The notes beneath the pieces were generated by a model. The model had not been told where the DNA came from and did not search any database. It saw only the letters and a list, made by a program, of their open reading frames with translations. A DNA stretch of 64,000 nt from Parablautia intestinalis. GTDB taxonomy: Bacteria > Bacillota > Clostridia > Lachnospirales > Lachnospiraceae. The stretch spans positions 1-64,000 of the forward strand of contig RAYQ01000008.1 of the NCBI GenBank assembly GCA_003612395.1, given 5' to 3'. Position numbers and translations under genes: made by a program. The stretch's first letter is position 1, and each line of letters opens with the position of its first letter. Positions 25,769-35,216 of this stretch are shown here, piece by piece.

Positions 25769-27466
25769 ATGCTTTCTGTTATTCTCATCTGGCTGTATAT
25801 GTTGTTTACCTGTTATGTGACAGGCGTTGCTTCTATCAGAATAATTGCAGGAAAAGACTATTCCTGCAAACAGGAAATCAGTTATGTGTACGCAGGTATT
25901 GGGGTGGTAATGGTTTACGCCCAGCTTTTCAGCCTGTTTGGAGGAGTCGGCTTTACAGCGAATTTGATTTTACTTTTTGCCTGTGCCATTTGCCTTGCAT
26001 TTTTGAAAAAAGAATTTTTGAACCATCTGCATACCTGCAGGCTGACCATCACACCGATAAAGGCAATGGTGTTTATTCTGATTCTTTCAGGCTTTGCGTA
26101 TGGCACATCCACAGGAGTCATACATTATGATACTGGACTGTATCATGCTCAGAGTATTCGCTGGATAGAAGAATATGGGGTGGTTCCCGGATTAGGTAAT
26201 TTACACAGCAGGCTGGCGTATAACAGTGCGGCATTTTGTCTGTCGGCGCTTTACAGTATGGCATTCCTGGGAGGGCAGTCCTATCATTGTTGTGCCGGCT
26301 TTCTGGCTTTTTTGCTGATGCTGGTGTGTCTGGAAGGGCTTACGAAGGAAAAAATCAGGAAAGGCCGGGCCTTACGCGGGGGTTTATCCTTTAGAAAACC
26401 AAGGCTTTCGGATTTTGCGAGAATTACCGCAATCTATTACCTGCTGATAATATTTGATGAGATGGTGTCTCCGGCATCGGATTATTTCATGGTGCTGCTG
26501 GTCTTTTTTATTCTGATAAGATGGCTGGATTTGACAGAAGAAAAGGAAAATTCCTGTTTACCTTACGGGTTGTTATGTGTGCTTGGCGTGAGCGTTGTGA
26601 CAGTGAAGCTTTCCGGTGCCCTTATTTTACTGCTTACGGTTAAGCCGGCAGTGATGATGATAAAAGAAAAGCAGGGAAAAGAAATAGCTAAGTTTTTACT
26701 GACGGGTTTTTTGACGGTTCTGCCTTTTTTGATACGCAATGTAATTTTATCAGGCTGGCTGGTTTACCCTTTTACCTCCATTGATTTATTTTCTTTTGCA
26801 TTTAAGATTCCCAAAGGGATGGCGGATTATGACGCGAGAGAGATACAGGTATGGGGCAGGGGATTTTCGGATGTGACAAGGTACGGAGAGTCACCTGCGA
26901 AGTGGCTGCCCGAATGGATATCACATCTGGACAGAAGCAATAAAGTCTTTCTGGCTATGGCTCTTGCCGGGCTTTTGCTGTGGACAGCCTATTTACTTTA
27001 TGCGGTTATAAAGAAAAGAAAAGATATGCTGGATTTTCTCCATGTGGCGGGAACACTTTTGGTGTGCTTTCTGTTCTGGCTTTTGAGCGCACCGTTAGTC
27101 AGGTATGGATGCGTGTTTTTGTGGATGTTTCCGGTAATGGTATGGGGATTCTTATATTTGCAGATAAGTCCCCATATGGACAGGTTTAAAATATATCTGA
27201 TTGTGCTTGTGCTGTTTGGAGGATATAAGGTGACAGCATTTGGCATTGAGACAGGTAAAGGGGCAACGGCCCAATATTTGATCAGGCAGAAGGATTATGA
27301 TAATTATGAGACGGTATCTTATGAGCTGCATGGTTATACTTTTTATTATCCGCTGCAGGGAGACCGTGTGGGATATCGGGACTTTCCATCGGCTCCGATA
27401 AAGGCGGAGGATATTTTTCTGGGTGATACCATCCGGGAAGGCTTTAAGGATGTTATACATGAGTAG
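25769..27466 (+). CDS. Polytopic membrane protein of a surface-glycan locus (LIC_10190-like)
   Basis: A 565-residue integral membrane protein with about a dozen hydrophobic segments from residue 3 to 495 and a short soluble tail. The loop GVIHYDTGLYHAQSIRWIEE, then YGVVPGLGNLHSRLAYNSA near residues 115-150, resembles the LIC_10190-type family of putative membrane glycosyltransferases with an acidic residue in the first large loop. Its place between gmd and fcl suggests a fucose-containing glycan, either as a lipid-linked sugar transferase or in export; the substrate is not known. AGAGGA precedes the ATG. Confidence 0.7.
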   Translation: MLSVILIWLYMLFTCYVTGVASIRIIAGKDYSCKQEISYVYAGIGVVMVYAQLFSLFGGVGFTANLILLFACAICLAFLKKEFLNHLHTCRLTITPIKAMVFILILSGFAYGTSTGVIHYDTGLYHAQSIRWIEEYGVVPGLGNLHSRLAYNSAAFCLSALYSMAFLGGQSYHCCAGFLAFLLMLVCLEGLTKEKIRKGRALRGGLSFRKPRLSDFARITAIYYLLIIFDEMVSPASDYFMVLLVFFILIRWLDLTEEKENSCLPYGLLCVLGVSVVTVKLSGALILLLTVKPAVMMIKEKQGKEIAKFLLTGFLTVLPFLIRNVILSGWLVYPFTSIDLFSFAFKIPKGMADYDAREIQVWGRGFSDVTRYGESPAKWLPEWISHLDRSNKVFLAMALAGLLLWTAYLLYAVIKKRKDMLDFLHVAGTLLVCFLFWLLSAPLVRYGCVFLWMFPVMVWGFLYLQISPHMDRFKIYLIVLVLFGGYKVTAFGIETGKGATAQYLIRQKDYDNYETVSYELHGYTFYYPLQGDRVGYRDFPSAPIKAEDIFLGDTIREGFKDVIHE

Positions 27467-27484
27467 GCTGGGCTGTTGAAGATT

Positions 27485-27578
27485 GCGAATATGGTGCTTT
27501 AGAGCTTCATACAACAAAACTTACGCTTTTTGTTGTCACGAATTCGCAGATTGAGAAAGGAAGTATGGGTATATTATG
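27485..27578 (+). repeat. Leader motif family A, copy 4, with long-range pairing
   Basis: The diverged motif GAATTCGCAGATTGAGAAAG ends at the fcl start codon. GCGAAT at 27485-27490 is complementary to ATTCGC at 27542-27547, and ACAACAAAA (27511-27519) pairs with TTTTGTTGT (27528-27536) inside that span. The T-to-C change in the motif (TTTGC to TTCGC) is matched by the upstream GCGAAT. Confidence 0.55.
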
Positions 27579-28520
27579 ATGAATAAGACAGACAAAATTT
27601 ATGTGGCAGGCCACAGGGGACTGGTGGGAAGTGCAATTGTAAGAAATTTGCAGGCAAAGGGATATGAGAATGTAATCGGCAGAACACACCGGGAGCTGGA
27701 CCTGACCAATCAGGCCATGGTGCAGGGATTTTTTGAGCAGGAAAAACCTGATATCGTAGTACTGGCAGCGGCTAAGGTGGGAGGAATCAATGCTAACAAT
27801 ACTGCACCGGCAGACTTTGCCTATGAAAATATGCAGATCCAGTGTAATGTGATAGAGTGTTGCCACAAATATAAGGTAAAAAAACTTCTCTTTTTGGGAA
27901 GTACATGTATCTACCCTAAAATGGCGCCTCAGCCGATTCCGGAAGACGCCCTTTTAACGGGACCGTTGGAAGAGACCAATGAAGCTTATGCCATTGCCAA
28001 AATTGCAGGACTTGAAATGTGTAAGTTTTTTAAAAGACAGTATGGAGACGATTTTATCAGCTGTATGCCAACCAATCTGTATGGACCTTATGACAATTAT
28101 GATTTGGAAGGTTCCCATGTTATGCCTGCAATGATCCGTAAATTCCATGAGGCAAAGGTGAACAATATGCCTTCCGTGGAGCTTTGGGGCACGGGGACTC
28201 CTTTACGGGAATTTCTTTATGTGGATGATATGGCCGATGCCTGCGTATTCCTGCTTGAAAATTACGAGGGGGAACAGCATGTAAATATAGGAACCGGCAA
28301 AGAAGTTACCATCAAAGAGCTGGCGGAAACGGTTCAAAAAGTGGTTGGCTATGAGGGAGAAATTGTCTGGAATAAGAACATGCCGGATGGAACCCCAAGA
28401 AAGCTCACAAATGTGGACAAGCTTCATAATTTGGGATGGACGCACAGGATTGAGCTGGAAGAAGGCGTTAAGCTGGCTTATGAGTGGTTTAAAGATAATG
28501 TGGATAATGCCAGAATGTAA
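27576..28520 (+). CDS. fcl: GDP-L-fucose synthase
   Basis: Epimerase-reductase that makes GDP-L-fucose from the Gmd product. The 314-residue product has the Rossmann motif [16 protein letters not shown] (residues 9-24), [28 protein letters not shown], the catalytic [11 protein letters not shown] (Tyr/Lys) around residue 140, and [20 protein letters not shown]. The ATG at 27576 or 27579 could be used. Followed by a long hairpin between it and the convergent pyrG. Confidence 0.94.
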   Translation: MMNKTDKIYVAGHRGLVGSAIVRNLQAKGYENVIGRTHRELDLTNQAMVQGFFEQEKPDIVVLAAAKVGGINANNTAPADFAYENMQIQCNVIECCHKYKVKKLLFLGSTCIYPKMAPQPIPEDALLTGPLEETNEAYAIAKIAGLEMCKFFKRQYGDDFISCMPTNLYGPYDNYDLEGSHVMPAMIRKFHEAKVNNMPSVELWGTGTPLREFLYVDDMADACVFLLENYEGEQHVNIGTGKEVTIKELAETVQKVVGYEGEIVWNKNMPDGTPRKLTNVDKLHNLGWTHRIELEEGVKLAYEWFKDNVDNARM

Positions 28521-28616
28521 TTATAATGAAAAACAACCGGCGCAGATTCATAATCATCACATTTCAAATGAAATCATACGGAAACAGGTAATTGCTGCAA
28601 AAGGCAGCATATATAC

Positions 28617-28668
28617 AAACAGGGACAGTGCATGCGGCGTAAAAAGGGCAAAGGCACTGTCCCTGTTT
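28617..28668. terminator. Long perfect hairpin between fcl and pyrG
   Basis: AAACAGGGACAGTGC (28617-28631) and its exact complement GCACTGTCCCTGTTT (28654-28668) form a 15-bp stem with a 22-nt A/G-rich loop. A smaller TGCTGC/GCAGCA hairpin lies at about 28592-28607. There is no strong U-run. The position between convergent genes fits a terminator, but the loop is long, so a small repeat element is also possible. Confidence 0.5.
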
Positions 28669-28678
28669 CCTCATAAGA

Positions 28679-30301
28679 TTATTTATAAATCTCTGAATTT
28701 TCTGAGTGATTCAAAACAGCCTTTATAAATCCCTTAAACAGGGGATGGGGCCGGTTAGGCCTTGATTTCAGCTCTGGATGGGCCTGGGTTGCAAGGAAGA
28801 AGGGATGAGCGGGCAGCTCGCACATTTCCACAATGCGTCCGTCAGGAGAAAGACCGGAAAGCTTCATGCCGTATTCCGTCAGGATACTGCGGTAATCATT
28901 ATTCACCTCATAACGGTGCCGGTGGCGCTCGTGTATGATTTCTTCTCCGTATAATGCAAATGCCTTTGAGGTCCTGTCCAGTACGCAGGGATATGAGCCA
29001 AGCCTTAGGGTACCGCCGATGTCTTCAACGCCGTTTTGGTCGGGCATAAGGGAGATGACAGGGTGGGGGGTGGAGGGATTAAGCTCAATGCTGTGAGCAT
29101 CGTGAAAGCCAATGACATTGCGGGCGTATTCCACAATGGCAAGCTGCATGCCAAGGCACAGGCCAAGGAAAGGAACCATATGGGTTCTCGCATAGGTGAT
29201 GGCGCGGATTTTTCCCTCAATGCCCCGGGAACCAAAGCCACCGGGAACAAGAATGCCGTCAACATCTCCCAAAAGGGAATCTGCGTTTTCGGCAGATACG
29301 GTTTCGGAGTCAATCCACTTGACAGTAACAGTAACATGGTTAGAGATACCGCCATGTTTTAGCGCTTCCACCACACTGATATAGGCGTCATGGAGCTGGA
29401 CATATTTGCCTACTATGGCAACAGTAATCTCGCCCACAGGGGACCGCAGGGAGTCCACCATATTTTTCCAGTCAGTAAGATCCGGACTGGGGCATTCCAG
29501 ATTCAGACAATGACAGGCAACCTGGGCCAGATGCTCCTTTTCCATGGCAAGAGGAGCTTCATAGAGGTATTCCACATCCAGATTTTGCAGTACGTGACTG
29601 CTGGGCACGTTACAGAACAGAGCAATCTTGTCTCTGATAGCCTGATCTAAAGGGTATTCGCTTCTACATACGATAATATCCGGCCATATTCCCATTCCCT
29701 GTAATTCCTTTACACTTGCCTGCGTAGGCTTGGTCTTCATTTCCTGAGAGGCTTTCAGATAGGGGATTAAGGTTACATGAATTAAGATGGCATTTTCATG
29801 TCCTGCTTCATGCTGGAACTGACGGATGGATTCAAGAAAAGGCTGACTTTCAATATCGCCTACCGTACCACCCACTTCTATGATGGCAATCCTTGTGCTT
29901 TCATCCTCAGAATTTCTGTAAAACCGGCTTTTAATTTCATTGGTGATATGGGGAATGACCTGGACAGTGCCGCCGCCATAGTCGCCCCGGCGTTCCTTTT
30001 GCAGTACGGACCAGTAAATTTTGCCGGTAGTCACATTGGAATTTTTATCTAAGTTTTCATCAATGAACCGTTCATAGTGTCCAAGATCCAAATCGGTTTC
30101 CGTCCCGTCATCGGTGACGAAGACCTCGCCGTGCTGGATAGGATTCATAGTGCCCGGATCGATGTTGATATAGGGGTCGAATTTCTGCATGGTTACTTTA
30201 AATCCCCGGGCTTTTAAAAGCCTGCCAAGAGAAGCTGCCGTGATACCCTTGCCAAGGCCTGAGACTACGCCTCCTGTTACAAAAACATATTTTACCGCCA
30301 T
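28679..30301 (-). CDS. pyrG: CTP synthase
   Basis: Makes CTP from UTP, ATP and glutamine. The 540-residue protein has an N-terminal synthetase domain starting [20 protein letters not shown] with the P-loop, then [20 protein letters not shown] and [12 protein letters not shown]. The C-terminal class I glutaminase domain has [20 protein letters not shown] with the nucleophile cysteine and HPE near residue 515. Length is normal. The leader upstream is GC-rich and can form several hairpins, but the known Gram-positive reiterative-transcription leader was not identified. Confidence 0.97.
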   Translation of the reverse strand: MAVKYVFVTGGVVSGLGKGITAASLGRLLKARGFKVTMQKFDPYINIDPGTMNPIQHGEVFVTDDGTETDLDLGHYERFIDENLDKNSNVTTGKIYWSVLQKERRGDYGGGTVQVIPHITNEIKSRFYRNSEDESTRIAIIEVGGTVGDIESQPFLESIRQFQHEAGHENAILIHVTLIPYLKASQEMKTKPTQASVKELQGMGIWPDIIVCRSEYPLDQAIRDKIALFCNVPSSHVLQNLDVEYLYEAPLAMEKEHLAQVACHCLNLECPSPDLTDWKNMVDSLRSPVGEITVAIVGKYVQLHDAYISVVEALKHGGISNHVTVTVKWIDSETVSAENADSLLGDVDGILVPGGFGSRGIEGKIRAITYARTHMVPFLGLCLGMQLAIVEYARNVIGFHDAHSIELNPSTPHPVISLMPDQNGVEDIGGTLRLGSYPCVLDRTSKAFALYGEEIIHERHRHRYEVNNDYRSILTEYGMKLSGLSPDGRIVEMCELPAHPFFLATQAHPELKSRPNRPHPLFKGFIKAVLNHSENSEIYK

Positions 30302-30317
30302 AATAATGTCCTCCGCA

Positions 30318-30420
30318 TTTCGTAAGTCAGCTTATTGTAATCGGGGAGGGAAGAGCTTCTCCCTGCCCGCCGCGCGGCCTGTGCCTTACTTTGGTGGCAT
30401 ACTTTCCCTGCGCGGGCATG
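30318..30420 (-). other. Structured, GC-rich pyrG leader
   Basis: This 5' region of pyrG contains GCCCGC (30365-30370) complementary to GCGGGC (30412-30417), with TGCC and GGCA pairing inside, and a separate GGGAAGAG/CTTCTCCC hairpin. A 14-nt stretch near 30327-30340 is a near match to the start of module 1 of the intergenic repeat. No known riboswitch class was recognised. Confidence 0.4.
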
Positions 30421-30425
30421 TGCAT

Positions 30426-30457
30426 AAAAAAAGACACTATGGCAAGGCCATAGCATC
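30426..30457 (-). terminator. Terminator after the SIMPL-domain gene
   Basis: Read on the minus strand, CTATGGC, a CTT loop and GCCATAG are followed after a short GTGTC by seven T residues. It lies 60 nt after the SIMPL gene and before pyrG, so it could also attenuate read-through into pyrG. Confidence 0.75.
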
Positions 30458-30516
30458 TTTGCTTTCATATAAAAATTTTAGCATCAGAAGTTTTTCTTGT
30501 CAATAAAAAATGGAAT

Positions 30517-31347
30517 TTAATAAAGCTGATATTCCACCACAATACTTGCTTCCACCTGAATTTCACCGGGCATGATGCCGGCCGTATCGGCCATGGAAAG
30601 TTCTTCTTTGACGGCACCGGAGCGGTATTTGTTCGCCAGGGCAGAATCATTGTAGCGGGTATCGGCGTAACCGCTGGTCTCCTCAATACGGATAACGGAT
30701 CCTACGCTGCATCCGGCAGCCCCGGCTAACACCTGGGCTTTTTGGCGGGCCGTTTCCACGGCGGCGCTTAAGGCAGCCTGGTAGCTTTCGTCATATTTAC
30801 TTGCCTGATAGGTGATGGACTGAATGGTATTGATTCCCGAGGAAACGGACTGGGAAAGAACGGCATCAAGACCGTCAATGGGAAGATCTGAGACGGTTAG
30901 CGTAGTGATGGATTCATATCCCACAACGCGCGCTTTGTTGTTGCTGTAGTCATAGACAGGGTTCATGTAATAGTCCGAAGTCTGGATAGAGGTTTCCTCA
31001 ATGCTAAGGCTTTTTAACAATTCGATAACCTGTCCGACAGATTCCGCATTCTGCTGCTGACAGGCAGCGGCGTCAGAAGCCTGGGTGCGTACGGCGTAAA
31101 CAACCTCTGCAATATCGGGAATCACAGTGACATTTTCACTACTGTTAACGGTGATGGAATTGGGATGATATTGTGATGTAAGGGATCCCGTGGCAGCAGG
31201 CGCTCCATCAGAGGGCGCAGATGGATTATTGTCAGTATCAGACAATATCTTTTCCTGCATGGGTGTGTCATTGGTAACAGCCTTTCCACATCCTGTAAGT
31301 CCTAAAACAATTATTCCCAAGGCCAGCTGTGCATAAATTTTTTTCAT
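30517..31347 (-). CDS. SIMPL-domain (DUF541) lipoprotein
   Basis: A 276-residue secreted lipoprotein with lipobox LGIIVLGLTGC at residues 10-20, a Thr/Pro/Ser-rich linker, and a SIMPL domain starting ITVNSSENVTVIPDIAEVVY. It also has the family blocks QQQNAESVGQVIELLKSL, YYMNPVYDYS, RVVGYESITTLTV and AVETARQKAQVLAGAAG. SIMPL proteins are periplasmic or secreted with roles from signalling to stress protection; the role here is unknown. The ATG follows a clear AAGGAGGATAC. Confidence 0.85.
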   Translation of the reverse strand: MKKIYAQLALGIIVLGLTGCGKAVTNDTPMQEKILSDTDNNPSAPSDGAPAATGSLTSQYHPNSITVNSSENVTVIPDIAEVVYAVRTQASDAAACQQQNAESVGQVIELLKSLSIEETSIQTSDYYMNPVYDYSNNKARVVGYESITTLTVSDLPIDGLDAVLSQSVSSGINTIQSITYQASKYDESYQAALSAAVETARQKAQVLAGAAGCSVGSVIRIEETSGYADTRYNDSALANKYRSGAVKEELSMADTAGIMPGEIQVEASIVVEYQLY

Positions 31348-31522
31348 ATTGTATCCTCCTTCTTATACGGCATGCCTTGATGCCCCGTTGCTTGCAGCGG
31401 GATTTACTGCATCAACATCAGTTCTTTATATTCTGCTTATGATACGCCTGAGGATAAAAAATTTATGGGCTATACAAATAAAATTGAAAAAAGGAATATT
31501 CATTTGTCAGCCGGTCTGTAAT

Positions 31523-32035
31523 TTATTCCTGCGGGGTTATGGATTCTTTCCAGCGGAGCCTGTGAAGCTCTCCCTGTAACTGCAGCTGTGCAAAGTTCTG
31601 CTGGCGCAGGGCCTCGTACAGAACAATGGCGGTGGCGTTAGAGAGATTGAGAGATCGGATCCCGGGGAACATGGGAATGCGGATGCAGGTTTTTGCATAA
31701 TCCACCAGAATTTCCTCCGGAATGCCAGCGCTTTCCTTTCCAAACATGAGAAAGTCGTCAGGGCCGTAGGAGACCTCGGTGTAAACATGCTTCGCCTTCG
31801 TGGTGGCCATCCATATTTTCGCCTTTGGGTGAAGGGACTTAAATTCCTCAAAATTCATGTATCGTCTCACATTAAGGCGCTCCCAATAATCCATGCCGGC
31901 ACGCTTTATTTCCTTTTCATTGAGCCGGAATCCCAAAGGCTCTATCAGATGAAGGTCGGTCCCGGTGGCGGCGCAGGTTCTTCCGATATTCCCAGTGTTG
32001 GCGGGTATTTCCGGCTGGTGTAAAATAATATGCAT
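31523..32035 (-). CDS. trmL: tRNA (cytidine(34)-2'-O)-methyltransferase TrmL
   Basis: A SPOUT-class methyltransferase that methylates the 2'-OH of the wobble nucleotide in some leucine tRNAs. The 170-residue product begins MHIILHQPEIPANTGNIGRT with motif 1. It carries the trefoil-knot motifs FGKESAGIPEEIL (residues 98-110) and IPMFPGIRSLNLSNATAIVL (residues 119-138). The length is typical of TrmL/YibK rather than larger SpoU enzymes. Confidence 0.94.
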   Translation of the reverse strand: MHIILHQPEIPANTGNIGRTCAATGTDLHLIEPLGFRLNEKEIKRAGMDYWERLNVRRYMNFEEFKSLHPKAKIWMATTKAKHVYTEVSYGPDDFLMFGKESAGIPEEILVDYAKTCIRIPMFPGIRSLNLSNATAIVLYEALRQQNFAQLQLQGELHRLRWKESITPQE

Positions 32036-32340
32036 GATGATTTCTCCTTGTCATAATTTTCTATTCCTGTAATGATTTTTGTACCTTTCATAGGTGGACG
32101 TATAGCAGGATTCAATATTTTGTAATCTTGGTAATATGTTATTTTCAAGTGTCAATTGAATATTCGTTAATATACTTCCTGTATGCCATTATTGCTGTTT
32201 GAGGTAGTCAGATTTGATTAAAATATATCATAGCCCGAGTATAAAGTCTATTCAATTATCAGGGCGGATTTGGAAAAGCAGGCCGGGCGGGGGAGTTGGG
32301 CTTTGGAGCAATTTTGAAACGCGCTTTAGAGAAAGATGAA
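32036..32340. other. 305-nt gap upstream of the GH1 gene
   Basis: No gene was found. The left part is AT-rich and would carry the promoter of the divergent trmL; no convincing -35/-10 pair was seen for it. TTTTGAAACGCGCTTTAG near 32311-32328, just upstream of the bgl promoter, resembles a catabolite-response element but misses the consensus spacing. Confidence 0.5.
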
Positions 32341-32369
32341 TTGTATTTGATCCGGCGAAGAGGTATAAT
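32341..32369 (+). promoter_or_regulatory. Promoter for the GH1 beta-glucosidase
   Basis: TTGTAT and a perfect TATAAT are spaced by 17 nt, 56 nt before the start codon. Confidence 0.65.
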
Positions 32370-32424
32370 TTAGTTATCACTTTATAAATGTTGTGAAGAT
32401 AAAAATAGAACAGGAGAAGGGATT

Positions 32425-33783
32425 ATGGGATTTTCAAAGGATTTTGTGTGGGGCGCCGCTACCAGCGCCTACCAGATTGAAGGGGCGGTAAACGAGGACG
32501 GAAAAGGAAAGCATGTCTGGGATATTTATACAAAGCAGCCGGGACATGTGTATGAGAATCATACCGGGGATGTGGCCTGTGATCATTACCACCGTTTCAG
32601 GGAAGATGTTGCGATCATGAAGGAAATGGGACTTAAGGGCTACCGTTTTTCCATTGACTGGTCCAGAGTACTGCCGGAAGGAAGGGGAAAGGTAAATGAA
32701 GCCGGTATCGCATTTTACGGCAATCTGATCGATGCGCTTTTAGAAGCCGGCATAGAGCCGTATATTACCTTGTATCACTGGGAACTGCCCTATGAAATTT
32801 ATAAAAGGGGAGGGTGGATGAATCCGGACATCGTTGAGTGGTTCGGCGCATATGCCAGGCTTGTGGCGGAGCGTTTCAGTGACAGGGTGACACATTTCTT
32901 TACCTTAAATGAGCCTCAGTGCTTTGTAGGACTGGGCTTTCTCTCAGGGGAGCATGCACCCGGCCTTAAATCTCCTGTCCAGGATACCCTTGAGATGGCC
33001 CATAACGCTATGAAGGCCCATGGGCGTGCTGTACAGATGCTGCGCCAGTACGGAAAGCAGCCGCTAATTATCGGGTATGCGCCTACGGGTTCCATGTGCT
33101 ATCCGGAGACGGAGACACCGGAAAATATTGAGGCAGCAAGGCAGCTTTTGTTCTCACTGCCAAAGGATGCCGGATATTGGTCCTGGAATGTGACATGGTG
33201 GTCGGATCCGGTGCTGTTTGGCCGTTATCCGGAGGAAGGATTAAAATACTATGAACCATATCTTCCCCAAATAACGGATGAAGATATGAAGCTCATTTCC
33301 GAGCCTATTGATGTGTATGGGCAGAACATATATAACGGAAGATGCGTGCGTATGGGAAAGGATGGGAAGCCGGAGGAAGTAAGCCGATATGAAGGCTTTC
33401 CCAGAACAGCCATAGGCTGGCCGGTAACACCCCAGTGTCTGTATTGGGGTCCTAAGTTTTTGTATGAACGATATAAGAAACCGATTTATATCACGGAAAA
33501 CGGTCTGTCCTGTCACGATACGGTTTCTCTGGACGGAAAAGTGCATGATCCTAACAGAATTGATTTTCTTGCCAGATATCTGAAAGAATTAAAGCGGGCA
33601 GCAGGGGAGATTGAACTGCATGGATATTTCCAGTGGTCCCTGATGGACAATTTTGAGTGGGCAAAGGGATACTTTGAGAGATTTGGCCTTGTTTATGTGG
33701 ATTACCGGACGCAGGAGAGGATCTGGAAAGACTCGGCTTACTGGTACCAGAATTTAATTCGCACCAATGGAGAGGAATTGTAA
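32425..33783 (+). CDS. Family 1 beta-glucosidase
   Basis: A 452-residue glycoside hydrolase of family GH1, hydrolysing terminal beta-glucosides (possibly galactosides) in the cytoplasm. It starts FSKDFVWGAATSAYQIEGA, with the acid/base in TLNEP (Glu163) and the nucleophile in YITENG (Glu358); FEWAKGYFERFGLVYVD near the C terminus is the aglycone-side signature. There is no signal peptide and no PTS genes next to it. SGNXXL-type 6-phospho-glucosidase signatures were not seen, so a free beta-glucosidase is preferred. It runs to within 8 nt of the convergent kinase gene, with no terminator between. Confidence 0.93.
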   Translation: MGFSKDFVWGAATSAYQIEGAVNEDGKGKHVWDIYTKQPGHVYENHTGDVACDHYHRFREDVAIMKEMGLKGYRFSIDWSRVLPEGRGKVNEAGIAFYGNLIDALLEAGIEPYITLYHWELPYEIYKRGGWMNPDIVEWFGAYARLVAERFSDRVTHFFTLNEPQCFVGLGFLSGEHAPGLKSPVQDTLEMAHNAMKAHGRAVQMLRQYGKQPLIIGYAPTGSMCYPETETPENIEAARQLLFSLPKDAGYWSWNVTWWSDPVLFGRYPEEGLKYYEPYLPQITDEDMKLISEPIDVYGQNIYNGRCVRMGKDGKPEEVSRYEGFPRTAIGWPVTPQCLYWGPKFLYERYKKPIYITENGLSCHDTVSLDGKVHDPNRIDFLARYLKELKRAAGEIELHGYFQWSLMDNFEWAKGYFERFGLVYVDYRTQERIWKDSAYWYQNLIRTNGEEL

Positions 33784-33791
33784 CATAAAGT

Positions 33792-35216
33792 TTAATCCCT
33801 GTCTCCGTCATCCTCTATGGGAAGGGAAAAGATAAATTCGGAGCCGATTCCCTCCGTGCTGATTACATTGATGTGTTCTCCGTGGGCATGGATAATTTCT
33901 TTGGTGATGGAAAGGCCAAGGCCGGTTCCCTTTTTATCCTTTCCTCTGGAGAGATCGGATTTATAAAACCGGTCCCAAATCAGTTTCAGGTTGTCCTTGG
34001 GAATGCCGATGCCCTTATCCTTTACGGAGACAAAAACTTTATTGTGTTTTTCCGTGGTCTCAATCTTAATGATAGAATCCGGATTACTGAATTTAATGGC
34101 ATTGTCCAGCAGGTTATAAAGAACCTGCTGGATTTTTCCTATATCGGCGTTGACAAACAGCTCATCCCCGGTAAGGATCAGCTCTATTGCGATTGTCTTA
34201 TTTTTACAGGTTCCTTCAAAGGAGGCAGCGGTATTGCGTATGACCTTATTGATGTCAAAGGTACTCTTATCCAGCATGATTCCCTTGGTATTTAAATTAT
34301 TTAAGGTAAGGAGACTGTTGGTGAGTTTGGTAAGCCGCTCTGTTTCGTTTAGAACAATATTCAGGTACTTTTCATAAAGCTCAGAGGGTATGGTGCCGTC
34401 CAGCATAGCCTCCAGATATCCTTTGATGGAGGTAAGAGGCGAACGGAAATCATGGGAAACATTTGCCACAAATTTTTTCTGATCATCCTCAGAACGGGCA
34501 ATTTCGCTTGCCATGTAAGAAAGAGAAGCAGCCAGATACCCGATCTCATCCTCACTGTCAATCTGAAATTCATAATGCATATTTCCTGCAGCGTATTGTT
34601 CGGTTGCCTCGGTTATTTTGCGCAAGGGAAGATACACCATCTCTGTAAAAAAGATCAGGATGATCATGGAAAGTAAAAACAGAATTATCAGCATCAAATA
34701 AGAAATATTCAAAAGGCTGTTGCAGGATGAGATAATATTGCTCATGGGATAATGTATCACCACATAGCCCCGCACTTTATAATCCGAAGTGATGGGCGCA
34801 AATACACTGAGCTGCTCCTGGGTAAAGCTGTCAAAAAAATAACCGATTGTATAGTAAGATTTTTCTGTGACGGTAGGGTCGAAACCCTCTATCACCGTTT
34901 CGCTTTCCACATTAACAGGCGAATGTGAATCCAGAATCATTCTCCCGGAAGGATTAATGATCCACAGATTTGCAGAAAGATAAGTGTCCAATGCGTCCAG
35001 CTGCTTTTTAACGGTATCCAGGGATGTTTCGTTGTTGTAAAGGTCTGAGGCGTAGGTGTTAGCGATGAGAGTAGCTTCCCGGTAAAGGGCGTCAGCCTTT
35101 TCATATTTAAGATGTTCCATGGTCATACTGTTTACAAAAGTTGCCACAACAATAAAGCCAAAAACCCCAAATATAAAGTAGGCAAGCAGAAACTTAAGGT
35201 ACAGGGTTTTTCTCAT
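33792..35216 (-). CDS. Sensor histidine kinase
   Basis: A 474-residue two-component kinase. It has two membrane segments (residues 7-29 and about 163-190) flanking an extracellular sensor region of about 130 residues. A HAMP linker (LPLRKITEATEQYAAGNMHY) follows, then the HisKA dimerisation domain with phospho-acceptor His in NVSHDFRSPLTSIKGYLEAM. The HATPase domain has N-box NLLDNAIKFS, GIGIPKDNLKLIWDRFYK and GTGLGLSITKEII. It overlaps its response regulator by 4 nt and is translated from the same message. The signal is unknown. Confidence 0.95.
   Translation of the reverse strand: MRKTLYLKFLLAYFIFGVFGFIVVATFVNSMTMEHLKYEKADALYREATLIANTYASDLYNNETSLDTVKKQLDALDTYLSANLWIINPSGRMILDSHSPVNVESETVIEGFDPTVTEKSYYTIGYFFDSFTQEQLSVFAPITSDYKVRGYVVIHYPMSNIISSCNSLLNISYLMLIILFLLSMIILIFFTEMVYLPLRKITEATEQYAAGNMHYEFQIDSEDEIGYLAASLSYMASEIARSEDDQKKFVANVSHDFRSPLTSIKGYLEAMLDGTIPSELYEKYLNIVLNETERLTKLTNSLLTLNNLNTKGIMLDKSTFDINKVIRNTAASFEGTCKNKTIAIELILTGDELFVNADIGKIQQVLYNLLDNAIKFSNPDSIIKIETTEKHNKVFVSVKDKGIGIPKDNLKLIWDRFYKSDLSRGKDKKGTGLGLSITKEIIHAHGEHINVISTEGIGSEFIFSLPIEDDGDRD

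Noticed and set aside
32311..32328. Catabolite-response-element-like sequence before the GH1 gene
   Set aside because: It is one base short of the consensus spacing and weakly symmetric.
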